In this document: positions 11,927 through 25,543 of the stretch, piece by piece
Layout of the letters: every line of letters starts with the position of its first letter
Numbering within the stretch: the first letter of the stretch is position 1
DNA from: Leptodontidium sp. MPI-SDFR-AT-0119
Taxonomy: Eukaryota > Ascomycota > Leotiomycetes > Helotiales > Leptodontidiaceae
Length of the DNA: 64,000 nucleotides
NCBI GenBank assembly: GCA_020726505.1
Contig: JAHLEZ010000011.1
Location: forward strand, 744,001-808,000
Reading direction: 5' to 3'
Position numbers and translations under genes: made by a program
The notes under the pieces: generated by a model
The model's input: only the letters and a program-made list of their open reading frames with translations
Told to the model about the DNA's origin: nothing
Database searches by the model: none

Positions 11927-12555
11927 GGCGAATTGAAGAATTCGATTTGGCTGGGGAGCTCAGAGTTGGCTGATGTCTGAATGCTTGCTTTGCGTTATTT
12001 TTTTAGACGTCCTGTCCTGTTCAGATTTCAATCATACTTGCTAGTGAGTTATCTTTGGAAGCGGGTATTTGCGTTTGGGCTGTACCATATGGGGTGCAGA
12101 ATACAAGGGGTTTGGTACACTTACTCAACTTGTACAGTAGAAATGCATAGGCCTTAGGCGCCAAGAGCAGAAGATTTTCTGCCGCAAAATGGTGAGCGAT
12201 GGGAAGATAGTAAAAACGCATGTTGGTAATAAATCAATAAATCAATAAATCAATAAATCAATAAATCAATAAATCAATAAATCAATAAATCAATAAATCA
12301 ACAGATCAGACAAACAAGCTAGGAGGCTTCGATGGCTTGACTTTGAATTGAGTTCCTTTTGACGTCAACGGGAATAGACGAGGGGATGTTAGACTCAAGT
12401 GACCACGACGGGCAGGAATGATCGAAACAAGAATCAATTGCCTTTTTTCTTCCCCGCGGACGCCACGCCATAAGCAAAGATGCTAATACACAACGCCTGC
12501 AATGGTGCAAGGTATTACCTCTCCTCAACTTCTAAACATCAACACTAATCCTCGC
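11927..12555. other. Converging 3' flanks of JmjC gene and has1
   Basis: This 629-bp spacer lies between two tail-to-tail genes. It holds an 8-bp tandem repeat (12228-12302) and otherwise nothing recognisable. Confidence 0.6.
12228..12302. repeat. Tandem repeat, unit AATAAATC, about nine copies
   Basis: About nine perfect head-to-tail copies of the octamer AATAAATC are visible over 75 bp, with no interruption. It lies 254 bp beyond the stop codon of has1 and about 300 bp beyond that of the JmjC gene. The unit contains AATAAA, so each copy could mimic a polyadenylation element on the plus strand. Confidence 0.95.
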
Positions 12556-14567
12556 TTAATACGTGCCTCTTTTCTTGAACGAGCCTCCCTGCTTAGGTTG
12601 ACTTCCATAAGCCCTCCTACCCTGCGTCTTCTTATCTCTACTCATACTCGCCCCCAACGTCAAATCCACCCTCGGTGGCGCACTAAACCCAAAGCTCTTC
12701 GCAACCTTCACCAAATCCAGCTTATGGACATCGAAAATCGTCCGCAGACTATGACTCGAGTACGCCTGTAGGTAACTCCTGTACCCATCCTTGGCGCTCT
12801 TGTTCAGGTAGTAGTTCTGGCTGATCAACTTCTCGAGCTGCGATTGCACGTTCACGATCTTCTTGGCTGGGAAGTCAAACTCGACGACGGGGACGCGGGC
12901 GGTTTTTAGGTGAGCGAGGAATCCAACTTCGGATGGTTGGAGGAACATTAGGGAGCGTCCTTTGCCATTTGAACCGCGGGCTGTACGGCCCACGCGGTGG
13001 ATGTAGTCTCGTGGGTCATCGGGAGGGTCGAATTGCACGATCCAGTCTACGGCTGGAATCTGGGATATGTCAGTGGATTTGCTGGGCAGGGGGAAAATGA
13101 GGAAAACGTACATCTAAACCTCTCGCAGCGACATCTGTGCAAATCAGAGTTCCTTGCTTAGCATTAATAAATTCGAAGAAGGTGTTTGTTCGCTTCTGTT
13201 GCTTCTGCTTGCCGTGCAAATCTAGGACGGGGAGGTCAATGTAGTTGAGAAGCTCGGCGTAGTATTTCACACAGGCGCAACTGGAGAGGAAAACGATGAC
13301 TTTCTTCTTCAGGTTGCGCTTGAGGAAGGAGAAGAGGAGGAGGAAACGCTTGTCCTCGTCGCAGACGACGTAGCCTTGTTCGAGACCTTCGACTGTGCTG
13401 TGCTCCTTTTGATTGTCGACGTTGATGTAGAGTGGTCCAGCTCGGAGGGAAATTCTCGCTAGGTCCTCAACTTTGGTGGTTTGTGTTGCTGAGAATAGCA
13501 TGGTCCTAGAAACCAAGAATTAGAAAGACAACTTGGCTATTTACCGTACACAAAAACGTACTGTCTGTCATCCTTTGGTAGGATCTTCACAATCTGTCTC
13601 ATCTCATCCTCAAAACCAATTTCCAAGATTCGGTCTGCTTCATCGATAATCAGAGCCTTTAAGTTCTTAAAGACGAATCCTTGGGTATTTTGTAAATGAT
13701 CGAGAAGTCTTCCAGGTGTTGCAACAATCAGGTTGACACCTTTCGCAAGCTTCTCGGCTTCTGCTCTTCGGTTTGCTCCTCCAATTACGATTCCGTAGGT
13801 TTGGGAGTGATGCGACATAAGTTCCTGAAATTCAGAGTCAGTACCAAGACTACTAGACGCACAAAATAACCCTTAAGAATACGTACCCTAGCGACACCAA
13901 AGATCTGAAGAGCCAATTCCCTCGTTGGGGAGACAATAACAACACCAGTTCCATTTCTAGGCTTGAATCGTAGCGCATTGAGCATCTCAATAGCGGGGAT
14001 TAAGAAAGCCAGCGTCTTTCCAGAACCAGTCTTCGCAGCTCCCAGCACATCTCTTCCTGCCAGCAAAGGCGGTATTCCTCGTTGTTGGATTTCCGTCATG
14101 GTCTCGAACTTCATTTCTTCGATCGCCTTCATTGTCTTCTCAGATAGATTCAACTCGCTGAACTTCTTCGCTTGGACGCCAGTACTCGGTAACGAGAGAT
14201 TTGCATCTGCCAATGATCCTTCAGCCAGGTCTGCGGATCCGTCACCAAGATCCTCCTCGTCTTCGTCCTCCCATTGAGGGTCGGCAGCTTCATCAGCCTC
14301 TGGAACAACATCCTCGGCATCCTCGTCGGGTTTTTCCAGGACTGCCTCGTCTTCGACAATCTCTTCATCTTCCGCAGACTTGTGAACCTTCTTGGCCTTC
14401 TTAAGAGCCTTCTCCTCCTTCGTCCGCTTCTTTTTCACCACCACCTCGACTTCCTCCGCCGCTGCAAGGCCAGGGCCATTCGTCGCAACAACAGTATCTT
14501 CCTTCTCTGGCTTGGAGCTGCTATGCTTCCTCTTGCGCTTCTTGCTGTGTAACTCGGCGGAATCCAT
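12556..14567 (-). CDS. has1: DEAD-box ATP-dependent RNA helicase Has1
   Basis: Four exons (13887-14567, 13562-13824, 13112-13505, 12556-13059; introns of 62, 56 and 52 bp) give 613 residues. The order of parts is a lysine-rich then acidic N-terminal tail (1-135), a Q-motif ([10 protein letters not shown]...EIQQRGIP), motif [21 protein letters not shown] ([13 protein letters not shown]), SAT (RQTMLFSAT, restored across intron 2), [17 protein letters not shown], and a basic C-terminus ending [12 protein letters not shown]. The Q-motif and [19 protein letters not shown] identify Has1 among DEAD-box proteins. Has1 works in the nucleolus in 40S and 60S ribosome assembly, unwinding snoRNA-pre-rRNA duplexes. 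MDSAEL (ATG at 14565-14567) was taken as the start; an in-frame ATG lies nine codons upstream. CACGTG occurs at about 14691 upstream. Confidence 0.95.
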
Positions 14568-15773
14568 ATTTTCGTGTGTGGTGTCTCGAGTCAATTCTCG
14601 AAGTTCGTCGAGCTGCTGCTGCTCCCAAAAACTTTCTAACAGAAATATTTCGCGGGATTAGACTAGCCGAGATACGCTAGCCTTATCGGCACGTGTGTAA
14701 TATCAGGTGACCTTTGTTGATTTTGGGTATTTTCAAGATTATTCAATGACTTGCATGAAGTTTATCTTGACATCGTTCAAAATGTTGCAGAGCTCAGAAA
14801 CGAAAAGCATTCCTGTGCTTTAGTCGGACTGCAGATCTGGGCTCCTAAGTCGTTTTGGCTGATCAGTTACGAATACCTTGACGGGCAGCTTCTTGAATGG
14901 TAAATAAAAGCAGACTTCCTTCTCAGAGGTTTACATTTTTCCTGTCCTCTCTTCGTACCAGTCCTACCTTCTTTCTTTGCTTTGCGCTTCAAACTTTTCC
15001 CATTTTCAATTTTATCAAAAGCCAATGGATAGACTTTGTCGAGTTCACATGCACTTCACATGATTCCTTCACAGACTGCAGTCACAGCACTTTCGCCCGC
15101 AGTCGTTCATACACGCATTGAAGCTCTTGCTACATTCTCCCTCGAGCCAAAGCTTCTCAATCACATTTCAGATCTTCGATCCTCTTTCCTTGGTAACTGG
15201 TTTCCATCCTGTTTATTTGAAGATCAAGATTGTTATTTGTCATAGCTCCCTCCCCTAGGACAACATGATTCCCGGACACTCCTCGGGATCTCATATTCGA
15301 TTTGGAACTCCACCACAGCCTACCCAATGCTCTGAGCTCATCACCATCAGCAACCAGTGCCTCAGTCGTTGCATTGGCGTATGCGGGGCTTGGATCTACT
15401 CCACAAGTGTACCCCTCAGAGTGCTTCTAGAGGCTGCGGATGAGAATCTATACAGGCTGATGCAATTCGGGATGCCACATTGAGCAAATCCTTCAACTAG
15501 CCTTTTAGAATTTCCCTTCTAAACAGGACCAGGGGCTATTGGAAGTCATCGGGGACTGTTTAGGTTCTAACAAGCCCCTCAAGAAAAGTGAGACGAATAG
15601 GAGTCGTGCCCTAAACGTCACCATAGCCGCCCTAGATTCGATACCCCCTCCATCCGGAGACGCCAGGGAGAGGTATATAAAGAAAGAGCAAGTGCTCAAT
15701 GTACATTCTGTCCTACACAAACTCCAATTCCCAGGAAAACTTGTCTTATTCCTCAAATCCATATCAATCTAAC
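14568..15773. other. Spacer upstream of has1; no supported gene
   Basis: These 1206 bp hold the has1 promoter side and the upstream flank of the GFA pseudogene. A possible spliced small frame starts at 15060 (MIPSQTAVTALSP) and could continue after an intron ending at 15261, but the reading stops soon after and I recognise no family. It is left unannotated. Confidence 0.45.
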
Positions 15774-16278
15774 ATGTCTATAGACCATGGAAAGTGCCAC
15801 TGTGGCCAAACAGAATGGGATGTCAAGCTCAATGAGCGTGCCATATCTTGGTATGAGCCTCTTGTAGCAATATTCGGGTGTCTACTAACTTCTAAAGTGT
15901 CATTGCGATACCTGCAAATAGCTCGGACGAGGGTCATACTCTCTAAACCAAATCATTCCCAAGGAGAACTTCAAGATCACCAAGGGCGATGTTAAGGCTT
16001 ATAAATACAAGGGAGGCTCTGGTATGTTTTTAACTCTCAAGTCATGCCTGCAGTAGAACAGCAACTTACTCGCATCACAGGCAAGTCAGTCAGTTGCCTC
16101 AACTGCACCAGCCACGTCTACCACCACCAGGAGGTGAAGTGTGATGATATTGTTGTCCGTACTGGCCTCCTTAAGGGTGGGAAATCTCTCAAGCCGGAAG
16201 ATCTATGGAAAGGCTCGTTTCCCGTAGGTGAAGGAGGTTGCTCAGACTTTTGATACTATGCCCCCTTCGAAAGGAATG
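15774..16278 (+). pseudogene. Decayed GFA-family (CENP-V/GFA) gene
   Basis: The remnant follows the layout of fungal glutathione-dependent formaldehyde-activating-like proteins, small zinc-binding proteins of about 135 residues. It starts MSIDHGKCHCGQTEWDVKLN, has an intron at 15851-15897, then CHCDTCK, a TAG at 15919-15921, LGRGSYSLNQIIPKENFKI and GDVKAYKYKGGSG, an intron at 16022-16080, then KSVSCLNCTSHVYHHQEV and VVRTGLLKGGKSLKP. At least four lesions are seen: a frame change before the first intron (CHIL lies in another frame), the TAG at 15919, another frame change near 16198, and a second TAG at 16225-16227 followed by VKEVAQTFDTMPPSK. Both TAG codons fit CAG/TGG changed at a CpA site. 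It is very unlikely to make a functional protein. Confidence 0.85.
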
Positions 16279-16817
16279 TTACTATTTTGTAGATATTCTC
16301 TACGAAGGAATAATGTGCAATGTATAAGAGAATGGAATGACATTGATAATACGTCCAAGCAGTGTCTCAAAATTATGAGATTGAAACGTTTGTTGACAGG
16401 GAGGACACCATTGGTTTCTGCTCTTCGAATCCCCGGGCTGTCCTGAGCATCAATGTGCCGAGATCCCGAAACGAAATTTTGACTGGTGTATTGTAATTAT
16501 CGGGTCGGGTATAAAATAAAATGTAACGAGCACTTGCTGCCAGATATTCACAATCAGATGATCTCCAAAAGCGGTAATGTGTTGATCGTGTGCTTTTTGG
16601 TCCTCATTTCCCATCTAGTCGTCCATCCAAAAACTTCGAATAGCACGAAGTATCGTTGATATTGCAACGCAAACCGTCGCTCCGATGAAGACGGGCAAAT
16701 TCTCCTTCCTCATATCACAATTTACCTTTTCTATTTCTACAGCCGCTAATAACACATTGGTCCTTGCCGTAGAAGATGCCCACTCACGCGCCTGCCTCCG
16801 AATCATCGTCCAGACAT
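16279..16817. other. Spacer between GFA pseudogene and erv25 3' end
   Basis: These 539 bp include the 3' flank of erv25 on the minus strand. Open frames crossing 16615-16817 are read-through of the last erv25 intron and 3' flank. Nothing else is recognised. Confidence 0.55.
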
Positions 16818-17658
16818 CTAAATGAGATGCTTGGATCTGCAATGTAGTTAGCAACCTCCTCTCGAGAGTCGAATTCCGTGTGAAAATATACCTGAAGTAT
16901 GCCCGCAAATAAATGACCTGCCACGCTCCCAATGCAACCAGCATGCCCATAGTACCAAAAGCAAACCACTTCACTCTGTTATTCGTGCTCTCATTCGTAT
17001 CTCTAAGCTTCTGCTCGCGAGTTCGTAGGTAGTCCATCTCAGCAACAATCTCGGCGACCATCTCCTCCATCCGCCTCAACTCGGTCTCGACTGGCTTGAG
17101 CTTCTCGGTTGCCTGGACGGCAGACCAGTCCTTGGCATCTGCGCCGATATCAATGTCCAGTTCGATGTGACGGTATGGGTTCGAGACTCCGGTAGCTGTA
17201 CGTAGACTTGTCAACACTCTGTTCTCTCCCCAACATGGCTGCATGTCAATGGGCTTTACTTACTTCCAGAGAAGTGGTTCTCGAAGCAGACATCAAACGA
17301 TGCATCGGCATGAGAAGTAAATGCCATTCTCTTCTCGCCAACTACATCCTTCGGCCGTCCATATTCGTTTCCAACCGCATCCTTGATCTGTAATTCCCCA
17401 TCAGCACCATTCGTCCCCCTTGAAGCAATTGCCACAGCAACTCACATGCATATTGAGAATCATGCCATCGCCCTTCGTCCCATCCACCGTAGCCGTAACC
17501 ACGACCAAAGTATCCTTCGCCACGAAATTCCGGATACATCTCGTGCCCCTCGAATCCCCTTTGCTGAAAGCCTCGATGTCGAATTTGAGAGCCTGCACAC
17601 AGGACAGGAAGAAGAGCACACTGCACAGCGTGCGCAGGATGGGTTGTGAAAATGCCAT
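16818..17658 (-). CDS. erv25: p24-family cargo receptor Erv25 (COPII vesicle)
   Basis: Four exons (17446-17658, 17264-17387, 16892-17195, 16818-16836) give 219 residues, the usual length for the family. A signal peptide is visible ([23 protein letters not shown]), followed by a GOLD domain (about residues 24-120) with the paired cysteines in GTRCIRNF and [10 protein letters not shown] heptad-like coiled coil follows ([20 protein letters not shown]), then one transmembrane segment (about 186-207). The last exon is only 19 nt long and turns the tail into YLRAYFRSKHLI, whose aromatic pair and C-terminal residues are the COPI/COPII sorting signals typical of Erv25. The protein cycles between ER and Golgi with Emp24 and helps load secretory cargo. 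The gene is transcribed away from the U1-C gene across a 311-bp promoter. Confidence 0.96.
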
Positions 17659-17969
17659 GCTGCCGATTGAATGAGCCGGTGTCGTATGAGGTGGTTGTCG
17701 AGTAAGAAAGAAAGTCCTCTCTCTGCTCTGCTCTCTCTCTCTCGCTCTCACTGCCAACTTGTCGCGTAGTAGTAGGGGGTTTTTAGAACGTGGCTCTTTT
17801 TGGTGCAGGGATATCGCTTCAACAGGGGTACAGCACTGCATTGGCCGGCTTACATAATACAGATTGATCCCGTCGCGAAGGAGGAATCTCGAACTTCAAG
17901 AGCAGGCAAGACAACTCGCAACTGAACCACCACCTCAACTTCAAGACTTGAAGACAGAACTCTTTCAAG
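17659..17969. promoter_or_regulatory. Short divergent promoter, erv25 / U1-C gene
   Basis: These 311 bp separate two divergent core genes. A CT/GA-rich tract (TCTCTCTGCTCTGCTCTCTC, about 17717-17745) is the main feature; pyrimidine-rich tracts are common near fungal transcription starts. Confidence 0.5.
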
Positions 17970-18792
17970 ATGCCCAAATGTAAGCCTCTTCCCCGCGATT
18001 CTATCGAAACCATTTGCTGATCTCTTGAGTATAGTCTTCTGTAAGTAGTCCTCCGGCGCAAACCTCCCAGCCCCATCTGGAACATTCAACGCTCCAAGCT
18101 CGATGGCAACTGACCCTTCAACTAGGCGATTACTGCGATGTGTACCTCACGCACGACTCGATGAGCGTACGCAAGGCTCATAACAGCGGACGAAACCATC
18201 TGCGAAATGTAGTCGACTACTACCAACGCACGAACCTCCCCAAACCCATCACCAGTTGCTAGCTAGCTAACCCAAGCTCCAGAAATCGGCCACGAGAAAG
18301 CCCAATCCGTAATCGATTCCATCACCTCTTCATACGCTGCAGAAGGCCAATCCTCATCAAACCCTATGCTCGGACAAAACCCAGGCGTTCACGCCCCTCC
18401 ACCACCATTCCCCTTCCCTGGAGGTACGTCCCCTCCACCTCATCACACCACACATACCCATTCTCCAAGAAAAACAATACAGTACAGTACTAACATCTAA
18501 CAAAGGCGTCCCACCACCACCATTCGGTATGCCCGGTCTCCCAGGTATGCCACCCATGCCAGGCATGCCGGGAATGCCCCCACCAAACGGCTTGATCCCC
18601 CCACCAGGCGGTCGCGGGATGCCTCCCATGCCACCCTTCCCAGGCGGACTCCCGTTCCCTCCTCCAGGCGGTCTACCTCCCAACTTCCAGTTCCCACCTC
18701 CCGGCGGCCTACCACCGAATTTCCAGTTCCCTCCACCGCCGCAGGGCATGAATGGACCGCCAGGAGGACCTCCAGGTGGAGATAGACGATAA
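17970..18792 (+). CDS. yhc1: U1 snRNP protein C (5' splice-site recognition)
   Basis: Five exons (17970-17979, 18035-18040, 18126-18227, 18283-18423, 18506-18792) give 181 residues. Exon 2 is a 6-nt micro-exon, TCTTCT, needed to build [17 protein letters not shown]; it supplies part of F4, F5 and the first base of C6. The U1-C zinc finger is complete (C6, C9, H24, H30). Intron 3 (18228-18282) needs a GC donor to preserve VVDYYQQIGHEKAQ; a branch-point-like GCTAAC lies 15 bp before its AG. The C-terminal half is Pro/Gly/Met-rich, with a near-perfect repeated [13 protein letters not shown]1-C stabilises the pairing of U1 snRNA with the 5' splice site and contacts the branch-site machinery. Conservation of the N-terminal domain makes the call secure. 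Confidence 0.95.
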
Positions 18793-20190
18793 AGTAGGGC
18801 AGCGAACTTTGGAGCGTACTTGGGTCTGGAGCTTAGGACTGTTAAGGGTGAGGGGAAACAGGAGATGAGTGAACAAACAAAAACTTGCTTCGTATCAGAG
18901 AGGACAGCTGAGAGGCAATGTAGGATTGTGCCATGGCGTTTTTGGGGGATCATAAGCGGCGTTCCTTGGGTCGAAAATGTACTTTTATGGCGGCTGCTCA
19001 TACAGAGAGATGAGTCCATCCTTCTTCATGCCTTGCAAAAATGCCTCGAGAGAATGAATGAGAGTGCAAAATGCAGAAATTCGAAGTCCGAATCAGAATG
19101 GCAGCCTTACATCATCGCCCAAATGTTGATTGCAGTTAAGTGACATTGCACTATTACACATTGGACAAGAGAGAGCTACAGGTGGATTCTATAATGTAAA
19201 GTCAAATTACTTTACAATCAAGAGAGCCCAATGTGGATCAGCATTGGCACAAACTAGCTTTCAGCTTTTGTCATTGTCTCTCCACCCGTCAATGAGTTTA
19301 GGATAGCCATGTTCAAGAATCTCCAACATTAAGATGAAATTGTCAGTGACCCAACATGGCAACTTACACGCCACACGCGAAAAGCAGCTCTAACTTCACA
19401 CTGCACACTCACAACAAGCACATTCCTGAAATTTCAATTCATATGCCCGATCTATGACAAACCATCGATGTCTTGTCTTGCCCTATTATCGCACACAAAA
19501 AAGGAGGGGAGATTCCATGACCACTGATTGATCTATCAGATCAATCTTCCTTTCTTGTCTTCCTTCCTTCCTTCATGCCTGTCTTCCCATCCGCTCATTC
19601 CACACTACATACTTTTAGTCCTCCCATCGCTAGGTATCCAGCCTATGAAATAGGTCCATCGAATGATCGAAAAATGCCCGTGTCAATCAAGACTGAAGCG
19701 GTCAAGGAGATGAGTTGTAATAGTCGTTGACGCTCCACTTCTGTTGTTTTGCTTGCTTCTGTAACAAGAGCCGACAGTTCAAAACGAAGAGCAGCACCGA
19801 GACCGATACCAGGCGAAGAAAAATCCATCGAATGAGAAACAAAAGAGAGATTAAGTAGAAGAGAATCGGCCTTGCTTGCTTTGCTCTCCTTTCTTTCCTG
19901 GGTATTTCAACCAACATCCTGAAGAAGAAGAAAATCAATCGATTGTGGGGGGCAAAAAAAAAACAGTGAACGCCGTGCTCAATCGCTTCCTTATTGCATT
20001 CCGATCGCCCAAGTTAGAATCATGTTCTTCATGATTATTTTGCTGATGCCGTCCAGTGCCTGTCAATGCCAATCAATAATCCTTCCCAAATTGCGTAATG
20101 TGTCCTCCCATTCGTTGCCTCATCCCATCGTAGCCCAGAAAGGCAGCGGCCATGTGCCTGCTATTCATGATGTTAATTTTAGTTTTGTGC
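18793..20190. other. Converging 3' flanks of U1-C gene and snf1
   Basis: This 1.4-kb spacer lies between tail-to-tail genes. It contains simple sequence (TTCCTTCCTTCCTTC near 19560, a run of A near 19955) and no recognisable gene. Confidence 0.6.
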
Positions 20191-22722
<2,532 letters not shown>

Positions 22723-24036
22723 TGCGGGGTTGTATGTTGCTTTTTGGGGGAGTTGTGGTTTCGAGGAGGGATGGGAACTGTAATGGTACGTCGATGCAGT
22801 GAGTGCCCCACCAACACGCGGGCCTGAGCTTCAACACTTTCGAACGTGAGGTGAGGTGTATGCCGGAGGATGATTCAAGACGGGTTCACAAAGCTATTGT
22901 AGGCATGCTGCTGCTGGGAGAGCCAGGAGATCGCTTTGGGGTTTCTTGGTGTCACTACTTGATTTGAGGACTTTGAGGTGAGAGGCAAGGAGGGTGACTT
23001 TCTAGAGGTTGAAGTGGATGGGTCTCACAAAGGAGGGTTGGCTGAGCTCGGGCTGTCAATCCATCAGTCGCCCGCTGAGCAATTTTAAGCGACCCCCGAT
23101 CTAAATGTTGACTTTGTGGGGTAATCGTGTGGTACAAAGTCGGAGCGGAGGATCGACTGACATTCTGATTAATTCACTCTATTCACGACTGGAAGTATTC
23201 ACTTTTAAATATTCAATTGAGTCAATAGATAAGGGAGTATTGGGAAGATAAGACTGATGCCCTTGATACGGGCGTATAGGCTGCCTGCATGGATTAGCTG
23301 CATCAACAGCCAACTGATACTGAATACCTCCGAAGATGTTTTCAAATGCCTGAACACTTGAGAGTTCTATCGCCAAAGCAGGCGGATAGCATTATCTAGA
23401 AGAAGAATTACTGCTTCTCGTATTAGACTGTTGGCTGGTATTCGAATTTTTTGCACATCAAAGTATACACATCACAACCAGTCGAGGTCAATGTGCTTTG
23501 ACAATCAACGTAGATACAAATTTGGCCGGGCGAGAGAGACACCTCTCAACTCCCTAGAATATGGTTACTAGATTACTATACAGGCAAGGAGGAACACTTC
23601 CAGCCAATCCAAAATATTTACAACACCCGTTCCCTTTCACATTCGACCACTAGCATATTCAAGTGACGCGGACATCCACGAAAGCGAACTTCCGCGTGTG
23701 GCAAGATCAGATCTCGATGATCGGTGTAACACTCCATCCGGGATTCTTCGTGGCCATAAGATATTAAGGCCGGAAGTTCTATCCAATGGCGAGGACAAGG
23801 CATCCGGCCGTAAACGTCGATCCTTATTGAACAGCTATGCGTAGCAGAAAGTGAACTGAGTGGTGCCTTGCTTTTGCTTTAGTTTCCCGTAGACTCTCCG
23901 CTTCCTCTTTCTCTGATATTGTACGGTGATACCTTTTCTTCCGTATCTGCTTCAGGCGTGGTTATCGTTCATTTTTGTTGTTATCTTACAGTTTGCGCCA
24001 GGTAAGTCCTCTAGTCGTGTTCCTCGAGGAGGAATG
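22723..24036. promoter_or_regulatory. snf1 upstream region
   Basis: This 1.3-kb spacer lies between the snf1 start and the 3' end of the next minus-strand gene. The length is ample for a regulated promoter. Short frames here show no family features. Confidence 0.5.
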
Positions 24037-24985
24037 TTATTTGAGAACTTTCTCCTCCTCCTCCATCAACCGCTCAACTAACTTCCCTCTCAAGAAATCA
24101 CTCAATCCCAATCTAGAAGTAGATAGTCAGCAAATTTCCATGCATAAATCCAGCCCAGCCACTCAATTCAATCCAATCCAACTCAACGACCCTCCCGAAA
24201 GCAACCAGAACACAACAGAAAGACAGAAAAGAGAAGAAGAAAAAAACTCACATCCCTTCCCTTGTAATGACTCTATAACTCCCACTGACCATCCAATTCC
24301 CCCTCCCCTGCTCTTCCCCATCACTCACCACAAACTCTCCCCGTCCATCAACCTCCAAGCTCCCAAAGATATCCTCTGGCCACGCAATCCGTCCATAATC
24401 GGGCGGCGCCCTCAGATCACTCACATGTATCCATCCGCCCCTCCCTCCACCCCCGGCACCGCCCTGCGAACTCGCGCCTCCTGCTCCATCACCCGCATGT
24501 CCCCTCTTAGCTGCCTCGCTCCCTCCTCCACGCCTCTGCTTCTGTTGTGGGAAGAACATCCCTCCCGACCCTAGAGAGGAGCCAGAGCTGGAGGCGAAGG
24601 CTGCGGCTTGGCCTTGTACGAATGGATCAGAGGGGGCGTGGAGACGGAGGACGTCGTAGAGGATGCGCATGAAGTGCGGGTTCTCTGTTACGGAGGAGGG
24701 AGTTGGTGGGAGGGCTGTTGTCGTCCCTATGGCGAGGGAGGGGGTGGGCGGTTGGGTTGGGAGGAGGGTGAGGATGTGGGAGGATGGTGTTGAAGAGGGG
24801 AAGACGTACTATTTTCTTGTTGTCAGTATATATCCAACCGATTGTTGTGACGATGGTTGAAAGGCGTGGAGTGGGAAGTAAAGAAGATATTGAGGTAGAG
24901 CATCACGGAAACATTGACTTACGATATGAGGATTCGATTGAAGAGTTGAGATCGATCGGATTGGAGTTTTGAATGAGCAGCGCAT
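24037..24985 (-). CDS. Conserved fungal protein of unknown function, possibly mitochondrial
   Basis: Three exons (24923-24985, 24252-24808, 24037-24112) give 231 residues. The N-terminus MRCSFKTPIRSISTLQS is basic, Ser/Thr-rich and lacks acids, like a mitochondrial targeting peptide. Next come SVTENPHFMRILYDVLRLHAPSDPF, a Gly/Arg/Gln-rich low-complexity insert (about residues 115-165), then GGWIHVSDLRAPPDYGRIAWPEDIFGSLEVD and, across the last intron, YRVITREGI|LGLSDFLRGKLVERL. The joining of all three exons into one smooth reading supports a real gene. The WPEDI.GS.EVD and REGI.GLS.FLR.KL.ERL patterns look familiar from other fungal proteomes, but I know no function. It lies between snf1 and glutamine synthetase, all on the minus strand; no functional link is implied. 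Confidence 0.75.
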
Positions 24986-25543
24986 TGCTGCTGCTCTGGG
25001 TAGTATCGTGAAAAGCATTTTGGGTAGTGTGGTTGTTGATTATTGTTTCGTGGTTTTAGAAATTCTAAAGCTTCTGGATTATTTTGGGACTTTAGAGGAG
25101 CTTGGACTTGCTGCACTACTCACGTCATCAAAGGCAAAGTCATCAATGCAGGGACGAGGCTGAACGCATTGAGCAAGGCTGTAACCCCTTAATTGAGGAT
25201 CTCTTATGCTTAGATTTGGCACTCGAATCTTTGTTTACATAAGGTAGGCAAACATACCCTCCCCAAAGTGATGTAAGTATGGGTAAGTACGTAGGTACCT
25301 TGGGTATCTCGGGGACGATTCAGCACTGGTGTTTAAGTACTGCATCAGGCACGTGATAGAAATAGCAGTGAGGTTGTAAATTTGGTATCGAATTGTCTGC
25401 GCAATCTACATGGCAACTCTGTAATGCTAGAGACCAGGCAGTAAAAACATCGCTTGCAGAAAAGGTCAATCCCGAGGGCTGAGAAATCACTACGCCAGAA
25501 TCTGTACACGCCCCCATCCAAACCGATTTGCACGCCTCTAAAT
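24986..25543. other. Spacer between unknown gene and glutamine synthetase 3' end
   Basis: This 558-bp spacer holds the upstream region of the minus-strand unknown gene. A GCACGTGA E-box-like site lies at about 25349. No gene is seen. Confidence 0.5.

Noticed and set aside
15060..15438. Possible small two-exon gene (MIPSQTAVTALSP...)
   Set aside because: The splice signals are passable, but the reading ends quickly, two frames compete after the intron and no family is recognised.
23975..24574. 199-codon plus-strand open frame
   Set aside because: It is antisense to the three-exon conserved gene at 24037-24985, whose exons join with good splice sites into patterned protein. The plus-strand product is Pro/Ser-rich shadow sequence.
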